The notes under the pieces are model-generated. The model worked only from the letters and a program-made list of their open reading frames with translations, did not search any database and had not been told where the DNA came from. From NCBI RefSeq assembly GCF_010729485.1, contig NZ_AP022609.1:2108001-2172000 (forward strand): a DNA stretch of 64,000 nt. Reading direction: 5' to 3'. Origin of the DNA: Mycolicibacter hiberniae (GTDB lineage: Bacteria > Actinomycetota > Actinomycetes > Mycobacteriales > Mycobacteriaceae). Below, piece after piece: positions 7,214-16,547 of the stretch. Numbering within the stretch: position 1 is the stretch's first letter; the number at the start of each line of letters is the position of its first letter. Position numbers and translations under genes: made by a program.

Positions 7214-8428
7214 ATGACCGTCGTCACGGAGCGACCGGCCGCCAGCAGCCAGGTCCTCGCCAACGTGCTCGCCACCGCTGACCGAGTCGCCGAAGAGTTG
7301 CGCGAGACCGCCGCGGAGCGTGACCGGGCGAACGGCACGCCGCGCGCCGAGATAGAGCTGCTGCGCGCCAACGATCTGCTCCAGATCCAGGAGCCGGTCG
7401 AATACGGCGGATCCGGGCTGAACTACGCGCAGGCCTCGCAGGTCACCAGGCGAATCGCACGCGGCGACACCTCCATCTCCCACCTGCTGGGCTACCACTA
7501 CGCCCAGACCCGGGTCGCCAGGCTGTTCGGCACGCCGGAGCAGGCCGACGCCCAGTCGCGTCGCAACGCCGCCGAAAAGCTCTTCTGGGGCGGTATCCAA
7601 AACCCGCGTGGCAGCACCGGATTGGTGCTGACCCGCGACGGCGACGGCTTCCGGCTCAACGGCAGCCGCACCTTCGCCAGCGGCGCCAGCACCGGTGACC
7701 AGCTCTCGGTCACCGCGCTGCTGGACGGGTCTCAGGTGTTCCTGTCGCTGGACGCCCGCGGCGGCCGGCAGGGTTTCACCTTCCTGGACGACTGGGACAA
7801 CATCGGCCAGCGCCTCACGGACTCCGGCGGCGTCCGTGTCGTCGACGCCCGGATCGAACATCACGAGGTGCTCGGTGAGGAACCGTTCACCGGAGGCACC
7901 CTGAGCCCGTACCAGACCCTGATCACCCCGCACTGGCAGTTGGCGTTCGTGAACTTCTATGTCGGGACCGCCGAGGGCGCGCTCACCGAGGCGCTGAACT
8001 GGGCCAAAACCAAGGCCACCCCCTGGGAGTCCTCGGGTGTCGAGCGGGCGACCGACGATCCCTACATTCTGCAGATCGTCGGCGAAGTGGTCAGCCAGGT
8101 GCGCGCCGCCGCCCTGCTGGCCGACCGGGCCGGCGAGGCGCTGCAGGAAGCCATCGACATCGGCCCCGCACTGACCGAGGATCAGCGCGCCGACGCCGCG
8201 ATCGCCGTCTACGAAGCGAAGTACTTCACCACCGAGGTCGGCCTGCAGGCCGCCAGCCGGCTGTTCGAGATCCAGGGCGCCCGTGCCACCACCAGCGCGT
8301 ACGGCTTCGACCGGCACTGGCGCAACCTGCGCACGCACACCCTGCACGACCCGGTCGCCTACAAGGCGCGGGAAGTCGGTGACTGGGTGCTCAACCACCG
8401 GCACCCCGAGTTCTCGCTGTACCGCTGA
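7214..8428 (+). CDS. Acyl-CoA-dehydrogenase-fold monooxygenase, MsuC/DszC-like
   Basis: 404 residues; ATG preceded by AAGGAG. It has the acyl-CoA dehydrogenase fold of the flavin monooxygenases DszC, SfnC and MsuC, which use reduced FMN and oxygen on sulfur compounds rather than oxidising acyl-CoAs. Visible marks are the N-terminal helical domain (PVEYGGSGLNYAQ), a His in LLGYHYAQ and the C-terminal RTHTLHDPVAYK, equivalent to the His-rich active-site segment of DszC. The first gene of a four-gene operon, it overlaps the SsuD-like gene by one base. Next to SfnG and an SsuD-type enzyme, the best role is methanesulfinate to methanesulfonate (MsuC). The substrate is inferred from context. Confidence 0.78.
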   Translation: MTVVTERPAASSQVLANVLATADRVAEELRETAAERDRANGTPRAEIELLRANDLLQIQEPVEYGGSGLNYAQASQVTRRIARGDTSISHLLGYHYAQTRVARLFGTPEQADAQSRRNAAEKLFWGGIQNPRGSTGLVLTRDGDGFRLNGSRTFASGASTGDQLSVTALLDGSQVFLSLDARGGRQGFTFLDDWDNIGQRLTDSGGVRVVDARIEHHEVLGEEPFTGGTLSPYQTLITPHWQLAFVNFYVGTAEGALTEALNWAKTKATPWESSGVERATDDPYILQIVGEVVSQVRAAALLADRAGEALQEAIDIGPALTEDQRADAAIAVYEAKYFTTEVGLQAASRLFEIQGARATTSAYGFDRHWRNLRTHTLHDPVAYKAREVGDWVLNHRHPEFSLYR

Positions 8429-9567
8429 TGGCCATCACCCTGCATTGGTTCCTGCCCACCAACGGCGACTCCCGCAGCGACCTGAGTCTCGGCAACGCCG
8501 TTGGTGCGGCAGGCAGCCGCGTGAACCCCTACGGCGCCGACCGCGCACCAGACCTGGACTATCTGCGCCTGGTCGCCGGAGCGGCGGAGAAGCTGGGGTT
8601 CGCCGGGGCGCTGACCCCGACCAGCAGCTGGTGTGAGGACGCGTGGGTGTTCACCGCGGCGCTGAGCCAACTCACCAGCCGGTTCAAGTTCTTGGTGGCC
8701 TTCCGTCCGGGACTTCAGGCACCGACGCTGGTCGCCCAGGCGGCGGCGACCTTCCAGCGGGTCTCCGGGGGCCGGCTGTTGCTCAACGTCGTCACCGGCG
8801 GTGACGACGTCGAGCAACGGCGGTTCGGCGACGACCTGGACAAGGACGCGCGTTACCGGCGCGCCGGGGAGTTCCTGACCGTGTTCCGGCAGTTGTGGTC
8901 CGGCGACCCCGTGACGTTCCACGGCGATCACCTGTTCGTCGAGGACGCGACCATCGTGCCCGCATCCACCTGGCCCGAGATCTACCTCGGCGGGTCCTCG
9001 GCGGCCGCGGTCGACGTGGCGGCCGAGCACGCCGACGTCTACCTGACCTGGGGCGAGCCGCCGGCGCAGGTCGCCGACAAGCTCGACACGGTGCGCCGGC
9101 GGGTCAAGGACCTGGGCTCTGACCGCAAGGCCGCCGGCGATCCGCGGTTCGGGATCCGACTGCACGTCATCAGCCGGCCGACCGCGGCCGAGGCGTGGGC
9201 TCAAGCCGATCGGCTGCTGGCCGGGCTGAGCCCCGAGCAGATTCAGCGGGCCCAGCAGATCCAGCGCAGCTCCGGATCCGAAGGCCAGCGGCGGATGACC
9301 GAACTGCACGGCGGCCGGACCGACAACCTGGAAGTGTCGCCGAACCTCTGGGCCGGCGTCGGCTTGGTCCGGGGTGGAGCCGGCACCGCCCTGGTGGGCA
9401 GCCACGAAGAGGTCGCCGATCGCATCGAGGAGTACTACCGCTTAGGGCTGGACGAGTTCGTGCTGTCCGGTTATCCCCACCTGGAGGAGGCGTTCTCGTT
9501 CGGGGAGGGTGTCCTGCCGATTCTGGCCGAACGGGGTCTGCTCGGCCACCCCACACCGACTACCTAA
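8428..9567 (+). CDS. ssuD: FMNH2-dependent alkanesulfonate monooxygenase (SsuD/MsuD type)
   Basis: 379 residues, the length of E. coli SsuD, and closely similar along its whole length to the sequence I recall. It cleaves C-S bonds of alkanesulfonates with FMNH2 and O2, giving an aldehyde and sulfite. Residues implicated in SsuD catalysis are visible: the Cys in SSWCEDAW, RLHV (Arg and His), the Arg in LVRGGAGTALVG and Tyr/His in SGYPHLEEA. TIM-barrel luciferase-like fold, cytosolic. In this operon methanesulfonate is the likely substrate (MsuD role), but a broader range is possible. No flavin reductase (SsuE/MsuE) is adjacent, so FMNH2 must come from elsewhere. Confidence 0.9.
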   Translation: MAITLHWFLPTNGDSRSDLSLGNAVGAAGSRVNPYGADRAPDLDYLRLVAGAAEKLGFAGALTPTSSWCEDAWVFTAALSQLTSRFKFLVAFRPGLQAPTLVAQAAATFQRVSGGRLLLNVVTGGDDVEQRRFGDDLDKDARYRRAGEFLTVFRQLWSGDPVTFHGDHLFVEDATIVPASTWPEIYLGGSSAAAVDVAAEHADVYLTWGEPPAQVADKLDTVRRRVKDLGSDRKAAGDPRFGIRLHVISRPTAAEAWAQADRLLAGLSPEQIQRAQQIQRSSGSEGQRRMTELHGGRTDNLEVSPNLWAGVGLVRGGAGTALVGSHEEVADRIEEYYRLGLDEFVLSGYPHLEEAFSFGEGVLPILAERGLLGHPTPTT

Positions 9568-9580
9568 AGGAAGACAGGCA

Positions 9581-10711
9581 ATGCCGACCTACCCCCCCAC
9601 GCCGCTGAGCTTAGCCTACTGGGTCCCCAATGTCAGTGGTGGACTGGTCACCTCGACGATCGAGCAGCGCACCGACTGGAGCTACGACTACAACGTCGCC
9701 CTGGCCCGGATCGCCGAGGAAGCCGGATTCGAGTACGCCCTGACCCAAGTCCGTTACACGGCCAGCTACAGCGCCGAGTACCAGCACGAATCGACAAGTT
9801 TCAGCTTGGCGCTGCTGCTGGCCACCCAGCGGCTCAAGGTGATCGCCGCGGTGCACCCCGGGATGTGGCAGCCCGGCGTACTGGCCAAATGGCTGGCGAC
9901 CGCCGACCACCTGTCGAACGGGCGCGTCGCGGTCAACATCGTCAGCGGCTGGCTCAAAGACGAGTTCACCAAGCTCGGCGAGCCCTGGCTCGAACACGAC
10001 GAACGCTACCGGCGCAGTGCTGAGTTCATTCAGGCGCTCCGGGCGATCTGGACCGAGAGTCCGGCCAACCTGGCCGGCGACTTCTACCGGATCCGCGACT
10101 TCAACCTGGCGCCCAAACCGCTGTCGTGGGAAGGCCGGCCCCACCCGGAGATCTTCCAGGGGGGCAACTCCACCGCGGCCCGCGCCAACGGCGGCCGTTA
10201 TTCCGACTGGTATTTCTCCAATGGCAACGACTTCGACGGTGTCACAGCCCAACTGGCCGATCTTCGCCGGATCGCGGCCGATTCCGGCCGTGCCGAACCC
10301 CCTCGCTTCGGCCTGAACGGTTTCGTCATCGTGCGCGACACCGAGGCCGAGGCCAAGGAGGTGCTGCGGGAGATCATCGCCAAGGCCGATGTACCCGCGG
10401 TCGAGGGATTCGGCGCGGCGGTGCGGCAGGCCGGCGCCGCGACCGCAGACCAGCGGGGCATGTGGGCGGACTCCAGCTTCGAGGACTTGGTGCAGTACAA
10501 CGACGGCTTCCGCACGCAGTTGATCGGTACCGCCGAACAGGTCGCCGAGCGCATCGTCGCCTACCGGAAACTGGGCGTGAACCTGATCCTGGCCGGATTC
10601 CTGCACTTCCAGGAGGAGGTCGAGGCCTTCGGCCGCAACGTGCTGCCCTTGGTGCGCGAACTGGAGGCACAAGCCGGCCTGGCGCCCGCACCCGTGCCGG
10701 CACTGTCGTGA
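9581..10711 (+). CDS. sfnG: Dimethyl sulfone monooxygenase SfnG
   Basis: 376 residues. Start at the ATG after AAAGGAAG; in-frame codons back to 9509 overlap ssuD and are not needed. It is a luciferase-like FMNH2-dependent monooxygenase with SfnG-family sequence (LAYWVPNVSGGLVTSTIEQRTDWSYDYN split over residues 10-37, AAVHPGMWQPGVLAKW, FQGGNSTAARANGGRYSDWY). SfnG converts dimethyl sulfone to methanesulfinate, the entry step of the route completed by the two upstream genes. It overlaps the following acyl-CoA-dehydrogenase-like gene by 4 bp, showing translational coupling. Such genes are normally induced by sulfate limitation; the sequence does not show the regulator. Confidence 0.88.
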   Translation: MPTYPPTPLSLAYWVPNVSGGLVTSTIEQRTDWSYDYNVALARIAEEAGFEYALTQVRYTASYSAEYQHESTSFSLALLLATQRLKVIAAVHPGMWQPGVLAKWLATADHLSNGRVAVNIVSGWLKDEFTKLGEPWLEHDERYRRSAEFIQALRAIWTESPANLAGDFYRIRDFNLAPKPLSWEGRPHPEIFQGGNSTAARANGGRYSDWYFSNGNDFDGVTAQLADLRRIAADSGRAEPPRFGLNGFVIVRDTEAEAKEVLREIIAKADVPAVEGFGAAVRQAGAATADQRGMWADSSFEDLVQYNDGFRTQLIGTAEQVAERIVAYRKLGVNLILAGFLHFQEEVEAFGRNVLPLVRELEAQAGLAPAPVPALS

Positions 10712-11913
10712 CCGCCGGAACCGCGGTGCGGCTGGCCAACCACGCCGAGGCGGTCGCCGCGGCACAGGCATTCGCCGACGCCGTGCGTCCCGGGGCGGCC
10801 GACCGGGACCGGGCCGGAAGCGTTCCGCGTGCCGAGCTGGCCGACTTCGACCGCTCCGGTCTGCCGGCGATCACCGTTGCGGTGGCCGACGGCGGGTCCG
10901 GGTTGGGACCGGGAACCCTCGCCGAGGTGATCCGCACGATCGCCGCCGCCGACCCGGCGTTGGCGCAGATCCCGCAGGGCCATTTCCTGGCCGTCGACAT
11001 CCTGCGTCTGCTGGGCACGCCGGAGCAGCGCAGCCGGCTCCTGCCGGCGGTGACCCAAGGCGGCCGTATCGCCCCGGTCCTGGCCGAACGCGGGGGCACG
11101 CACGCCCTCGATCTGAAAACCCGCCTCGTCGCCGACGGCCCGGGATGGCGCTTGGAGGGGGTCAAGTACTACAGCACGGGTGCCATCACGTCGCACTGGC
11201 TGGCCGTCAGCGCCCTGGACCCCGATGACCAGCTGGTCCTGGCGTTCGTCGAACGCGAGCGCGCCGGGGTGCGCATCGACGAGGACTGGTCGGCGATGGG
11301 ACAGCGGTCCACGGTCAGCGGCACAACGACTTTGGACGGCGTCCGCGTCGATGCCGGGCTCGTCCTGCCGTACGGGACGGTGTTCGCCGAACCCCAGTTG
11401 CTCGGGGCGCGGGCGCAGTTGGTGCACGCGGCAATCGAGGCCGGGATCGCCGAGGGGGCACTGGCCGACGCCGCGGAGTTCGTCCGCACGCGCAGCCGGC
11501 CGTTTTCCGAGGCCTACCGAACCGCCCAGGCGCCGACCGCCGCGGAGGATCCCAACATCCGGTTGCGGATCGGCCGGCTGGCCACCCGCACGCGGGCCGC
11601 GGTGCAACTGCTGCGCTGGGCAGCCGCCGTCCTCGACGAGTCGGGTCTGATCCCGGCCGGCCCGGACACCGCGGCGCAGGGGTCGATCGCGGTGGCCCAG
11701 GCCAAGGCGTTCGCCAGTGAGGTGGCCGTCGATGTGGCCAGCGAGCTGTTCGCGTTGACCGGTGCCAGCGGGACCGACCTCAAACACGGACTGGATCGGC
11801 ATTGGCGCAATGCCCGCACGCACAGCGTGCACGACCCCGTGGATTGGAAGTACCACCACATCGGCGCATGGGAGCTGACCGGGGTCCGGCCGCCCAATCA
11901 CGCGCAGATCTGA
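10708..11913 (+). CDS. SfnB-family sulfur acquisition oxidoreductase
   Basis: 401 residues from a GTG that overlaps the sfnG stop codon by 4 bp. The protein has the acyl-CoA dehydrogenase fold with the flavin monooxygenase features shared with the first gene of the operon: GVKYYSTGAITSHW in the middle and HWRNARTHSVHDPVDWK at the C-terminus. It matches the SfnB family of sulfur-acquisition oxidoreductases found in sulfone and sulfonate operons. Its exact reaction is not settled: it could share the methanesulfinate step or handle another sulfur compound. It is the last gene of the operon and ends 13 bases from the convergent DUF1802 gene. Confidence 0.8.
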   Translation: MTAGTAVRLANHAEAVAAAQAFADAVRPGAADRDRAGSVPRAELADFDRSGLPAITVAVADGGSGLGPGTLAEVIRTIAAADPALAQIPQGHFLAVDILRLLGTPEQRSRLLPAVTQGGRIAPVLAERGGTHALDLKTRLVADGPGWRLEGVKYYSTGAITSHWLAVSALDPDDQLVLAFVERERAGVRIDEDWSAMGQRSTVSGTTTLDGVRVDAGLVLPYGTVFAEPQLLGARAQLVHAAIEAGIAEGALADAAEFVRTRSRPFSEAYRTAQAPTAAEDPNIRLRIGRLATRTRAAVQLLRWAAAVLDESGLIPAGPDTAAQGSIAVAQAKAFASEVAVDVASELFALTGASGTDLKHGLDRHWRNARTHSVHDPVDWKYHHIGAWELTGVRPPNHAQI

Positions 11914-11926
11914 CCCGGCGGGCTCG

Positions 11927-12478
11927 TCAGCCGACGCTGTCACGGACCCTGGCGGTCGCCGCGGCGAGCTCGTCGGCGGTGTACACGGGGTCGCCCAGCT
12001 CGGGGTCGGCAATCGGCAGCTGAACCCAGCTGGAGCACCCGGCATACTCAGGGCAGCGCGCCAGCCGCACCGGGACCGACAGCGGCAACACCTGGACCAC
12101 CAGCGCCGTCAGCCGGTGCTTGGGCCGGAAATCCAGCCGGTCGGCACGCACCGATTCCGCGGTCCAGATGTGCAGGTCAGCGATGTCCTCCAGCGCGTCG
12201 GGCCGGTCGACCGGCAGCGCCGCAACGACTTTCGCCGCCGCCCGCACCAGTATCTGCTCGGCGGTGGAGTCTTCGGCCGCCGGCGCGAGCAGGTCACGGT
12301 GTTCGGGACGGACGCGCTCGGCGTGGCTGTGCACCGAGGTGGGGAACAGCAGGAACTCGTCGGCGCTGACTTCGAATCGCTTCTCGTGAATGCCGCCTTT
12401 GCGCAGCAGGATTCGTTGCCTACCGGCCAGCAGCGCCGCCACGACAGCGCTCCACTCCTTCAAGGCCATACCGTGCAT
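11927..12478 (-). CDS. DUF1802 family protein
   Basis: 183 residues, cytosolic. N-terminal ALKEWSAVVAALLAGRQRILLRKGGI and the Cys-containing segment ARCPEYAGCSSWVQLP are typical of DUF1802, a family of unknown function found in actinobacteria and cyanobacteria. The ATG at 12478 is chosen over the one at 12469 because a TAGGCT -10 hexamer lies 7 nt upstream, consistent with a leaderless transcript; an AGGGG before 12469 leaves the alternative open. It is divergent from echA16 with only 33 bases between the start codons, so the two promoters are back to back. Confidence 0.75.
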   Translation of the reverse strand: MHGMALKEWSAVVAALLAGRQRILLRKGGIHEKRFEVSADEFLLFPTSVHSHAERVRPEHRDLLAPAAEDSTAEQILVRAAAKVVAALPVDRPDALEDIADLHIWTAESVRADRLDFRPKHRLTALVVQVLPLSVPVRLARCPEYAGCSSWVQLPIADPELGDPVYTADELAAATARVRDSVG

Positions 12479-12485
12479 TCCCCTG

Positions 12486-12491
12486 AGCCTA
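12486..12491 (-). promoter_or_regulatory. Candidate -10 (TAGGCT), leaderless DUF1802 gene
   Basis: TANNNT hexamer 7 nt before the ATG at 12478. Confidence 0.4.
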
Positions 12492-12499
12492 GCCCCGGC

Positions 12500-12505
12500 T
12501 ACGGT
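12500..12505 (+). promoter_or_regulatory. Candidate -10 (TACGGT), leaderless echA16
   Basis: TANNNT hexamer 6 nt before the GTG at 12512, back to back with the DUF1802 promoter. Confidence 0.4.
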
Positions 12506-12511
12506 GAACTG

Positions 12512-13267
12512 GTGAGCGACGACATTCTCCTGGTCCACACGCAGGACCGCATCCGAACCCTGACCCTCAACCGCCCGCAGGCCCGCAATGCGCTGTCGGC
12601 GGCCTTGCGCGACGCCATCTTCAGCGCGCTGGGCGCCACCGATGCCGACGCCGACGTCGACGTGGTGATCCTCACCGGAGCCGACCCGGTCTTCTGCGCG
12701 GGTCTGGACCTCAAAGAGTTCAGCGAATCCACGGCGCTGCCCGACATCTCCCCGCAGTGGCCGCCGATGACCAAGCCGGTGATCGGTGCCATCAACGGCG
12801 CGGCGGTCACCGGTGGGCTGGAATTGGCCCTGTACTGCGATGTCCTGATCGCATCGGACCAGGCCCGGTTCGCCGACACGCACGCCCGCGTGGGCCTGCT
12901 GCCGTCCTGGGGCCTCAGTGTTCGCCTCCCCCAGAAGGTCGGGGTCGGTCTGGCCCGGCGGATGAGCCTGACCGGCGATTACCTGTCGGCGGCCGACGCG
13001 CTGCGGGCCGGCCTGGTCACCGAAGTGGTTCCCCACGATGAACTGCTTGCGACCGCACGCGCCGTGGCCGGCTCGATCGTCGGCAACAACCAGGCCGCGG
13101 TGCGTGCGCTGCTGGCCTCCTACCACCGCATCGACGAGTCGCAGACGGCCACCGGACTGTGGATCGAGGCGATGGCGGCCAAGCAGTGGCTGCACACCGT
13201 GAGTGGCGCCGACGTCGCCGCCAACCGGGCAGCCGTGCTCGAGCGCGGGCGCGCCCAGGTGCAGTGA
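12512..13267 (+). CDS. echA16: Enoyl-CoA hydratase EchA16
   Basis: 251 residues. Crotonase-fold enzyme closely matching the recalled M. tuberculosis EchA16 (Rv2831). It has TLNRPQARNALS, the oxyanion-hole segments FCAGLDLKEF and INGAAVTGGLELALYCD, and RFADTHARVGLLPSWG with a candidate active-site region. Enoyl-CoA hydratases add water to trans-2-enoyl-CoA in beta-oxidation; the chain-length preference is not visible. GTG start with a -10 hexamer 6 nt upstream, probably leaderless. In M. tuberculosis the ugp sugar-transporter genes follow; they are absent here and a small membrane-protein gene follows instead. Confidence 0.88.
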   Translation: MSDDILLVHTQDRIRTLTLNRPQARNALSAALRDAIFSALGATDADADVDVVILTGADPVFCAGLDLKEFSESTALPDISPQWPPMTKPVIGAINGAAVTGGLELALYCDVLIASDQARFADTHARVGLLPSWGLSVRLPQKVGVGLARRMSLTGDYLSAADALRAGLVTEVVPHDELLATARAVAGSIVGNNQAAVRALLASYHRIDESQTATGLWIEAMAAKQWLHTVSGADVAANRAAVLERGRAQVQ

Positions 13268-13283
13268 TCGTGGCGCGCCCACG

Positions 13284-13676
13284 TTGACCCCCAACGGCCC
13301 CCCGTACCCCGCAAGTCCGCACGGCGACTTCCGGGCGCCACCACCGCGGCGCCGGCTCCTCGACGTGATCGGCGCGTCGTTGCTTGCCGTGTTGCTGCTC
13401 CTGGCGTGCGGCCTGGGCTGGGTGTATTCGATGTTCGCCGGGATGGTGACCACCCAGTGCACGGATGCCCACCAATGCAGTGACAGCCTGATCGGTGCCG
13501 CCTACCTGGTGTCTTGGGGCGGTATGGCGGTCGCGATCGTCACCACGTTGGTGGGCATGAGCTACTGCGCGCGGACCCGGCGCACCATGCTCACCTGGCC
13601 GGCGCTGGGCTGGGCGATCTTCCTCGTCACCTTCGTCGGCGGTGGTTTCCTGCTGGACGCCGGCGTCGGCGGCTAG
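13284..13676 (+). CDS. Small three-helix membrane protein
   Basis: 130 residues from a TTG start (approximate; no clear Shine-Dalgarno). A Pro-rich N-terminal tail of about 25 residues and a basic RRR patch precede three predicted transmembrane helices (about 30-52, 65-88 and 98-122). An extracytoplasmic loop between helices 1 and 2 carries two Cys (TTQCTDAHQC) that could form a disulfide. No family is recognised. It starts 16 bases after echA16 and may share its transcript. It ends before a hairpin and the convergent dinF gene. Confidence 0.6.
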   Translation: MTPNGPPYPASPHGDFRAPPPRRRLLDVIGASLLAVLLLLACGLGWVYSMFAGMVTTQCTDAHQCSDSLIGAAYLVSWGGMAVAIVTTLVGMSYCARTRRTMLTWPALGWAIFLVTFVGGGFLLDAGVGG

Positions 13677-13680
13677 GGCC

Positions 13681-13714
13681 CGCGCCGGCCATCCGGGTGC
13701 TGGTCGCCGGCGCG
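13681..13714. terminator. Candidate hairpin between convergent genes
   Basis: CGCGCCGG (13681-13688) and CCGGCGCG (13707-13714) form a perfect 8-bp stem with an 18-nt loop between the membrane-protein gene and dinF. No U-tract. Confidence 0.35.
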
Positions 13715-13727
13715 CACCACCGCGCGC

Positions 13728-15053
13728 CTACGGCTGTCCGGCTCGCACCCACCGACCGGACAGGGCCCGCCACCCGACGAACAGCAGGCGCAGCACGATG
13801 AACGTGGTCAATCCGGACCAGATCCCGGCCAGCCCCCAGTTGAGCACCAGGGCCAGCCAGGTCAGCGGAAGGAAGCCGATCAGGGCACTGACCACCGTGG
13901 CGGTCCGCATGAACGCTGCGTCTCCGGCCCCCAGCAGCACGCCGTCGAGCGCGAAGACAATTCCGGCAAGGGGCAATTGGGCCACCAGGAACCACCACGG
14001 CACGCCGATGGCCGCCAGCACCGCGGCGTCGCCGGTGAACAGCTCCGGCAACACGGCCCGGCCCGCGGCGAACGCCGCGGCCAGCACACCGGCCGCGATC
14101 GCCGAGAACGCCGTGACGCGGGCCGCCACCGACCGCGCCTGGCGCGCGTGCCCGGCCCCGAGTGCCGCGCCCACCAGGGCCTGAGCCGCGATCGCCAGCG
14201 AATCGAGCACCAGCGCCAGAAACGTCCACAGCTGCAGCACGATCTGGTGGGCAGCCAGGGCCGCCGCGCCGAACCGGGCCGCCACCGCGGCTGCCGAGAC
14301 GAAGCAGGCTTGAAAAGCCAGCGACCGCACTATCAGGTCCCGGCCCAGCACCAGTTGCCTGCGCAGCACCGCAGCGTCGAGCCGCAGCGACACCTGCTCG
14401 GTTCCCAGGGCACGCAGAAACAGCAGCGCCGCAAGCCATTGGCCGGCACAGTTGGCCACCGCCGAACCGGCCAGCCCCCACCGCGGCAGGCCCAGTGCCC
14501 CGAACACCAGCAGCGGGCACAGCACCGCCGACAACGCAAACCCGGCCACCACGTAGCGCGGCGAACGCGAGGTGTCCTGCACGCCCCGCAGCCATCCGTT
14601 TCCGGCCAGCGACACCAGGATCGCAGGTACCCCCAGGATCGCGATCCGCAGCCAGGGCAACGCGGCCTGGGCAATACTGTCGCGCCCGGCCACCGCCGCG
14701 ACCAACGGCACCGCGGCGGCCTGCACCACCACCACGACCAGCACCCCCAAACCCAGTGCCAGCCAAGTCGCCTGAACCCCCTCGGCGACCGCCGCAGGTC
14801 GGTCGCCGGCGCCGTAGTGGCGCGCCGCACGCGCCGTGGTGCCATAGGACAGAAACGTCGCCTGCGAGCCCACCAGGCCCAGAATCAGCCCGCCGATCGC
14901 CAGCCCCGCCAGGCCGAGCGCCCCGAGCCGGCCGACCACCGCGGTGTCGAACAGCAGATAGAGCGGCTCGGCTGCCAGCACCACCAGCGCCGGCATTGCC
15001 AGCGCCGCGATCTGACGGCCACCGGCGGCAGTGCTGTCGTGCATAGCCACCAT
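13728..15053 (-). CDS. dinF: MATE-family efflux protein DinF
   Basis: 441 residues, 12 predicted transmembrane helices in two homologous halves, typical of MATE (DinF subfamily) cation-coupled exporters. The first helix carries PALVVLAAEPLYLLFDTAVVG-like MATE signature residues, and LRGVQDTSRSPRY appears in the loop after helix 4 or 5. It likely exports organic cations or redox-active compounds from the cytosol; the substrate is unknown. It matches the recalled M. tuberculosis order Rv2836c dinF - Rv2837c nrnA. The start may be at 15053 or 15044. It lies 36 bases downstream of nrnA on the same strand, so it is probably in that operon. Confidence 0.87.
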   Translation of the reverse strand: MVAMHDSTAAGGRQIAALAMPALVVLAAEPLYLLFDTAVVGRLGALGLAGLAIGGLILGLVGSQATFLSYGTTARAARHYGAGDRPAAVAEGVQATWLALGLGVLVVVVVQAAAVPLVAAVAGRDSIAQAALPWLRIAILGVPAILVSLAGNGWLRGVQDTSRSPRYVVAGFALSAVLCPLLVFGALGLPRWGLAGSAVANCAGQWLAALLFLRALGTEQVSLRLDAAVLRRQLVLGRDLIVRSLAFQACFVSAAAVAARFGAAALAAHQIVLQLWTFLALVLDSLAIAAQALVGAALGAGHARQARSVAARVTAFSAIAAGVLAAAFAAGRAVLPELFTGDAAVLAAIGVPWWFLVAQLPLAGIVFALDGVLLGAGDAAFMRTATVVSALIGFLPLTWLALVLNWGLAGIWSGLTTFIVLRLLFVGWRALSGRWVRAGQP

Positions 15054-15089
15054 CTTGGGGCAGATCGGGACGGCTCCCGACCTCGGGGA

Positions 15090-16545
<1,456 letters not shown>

Positions 16546-16547
16546 GG

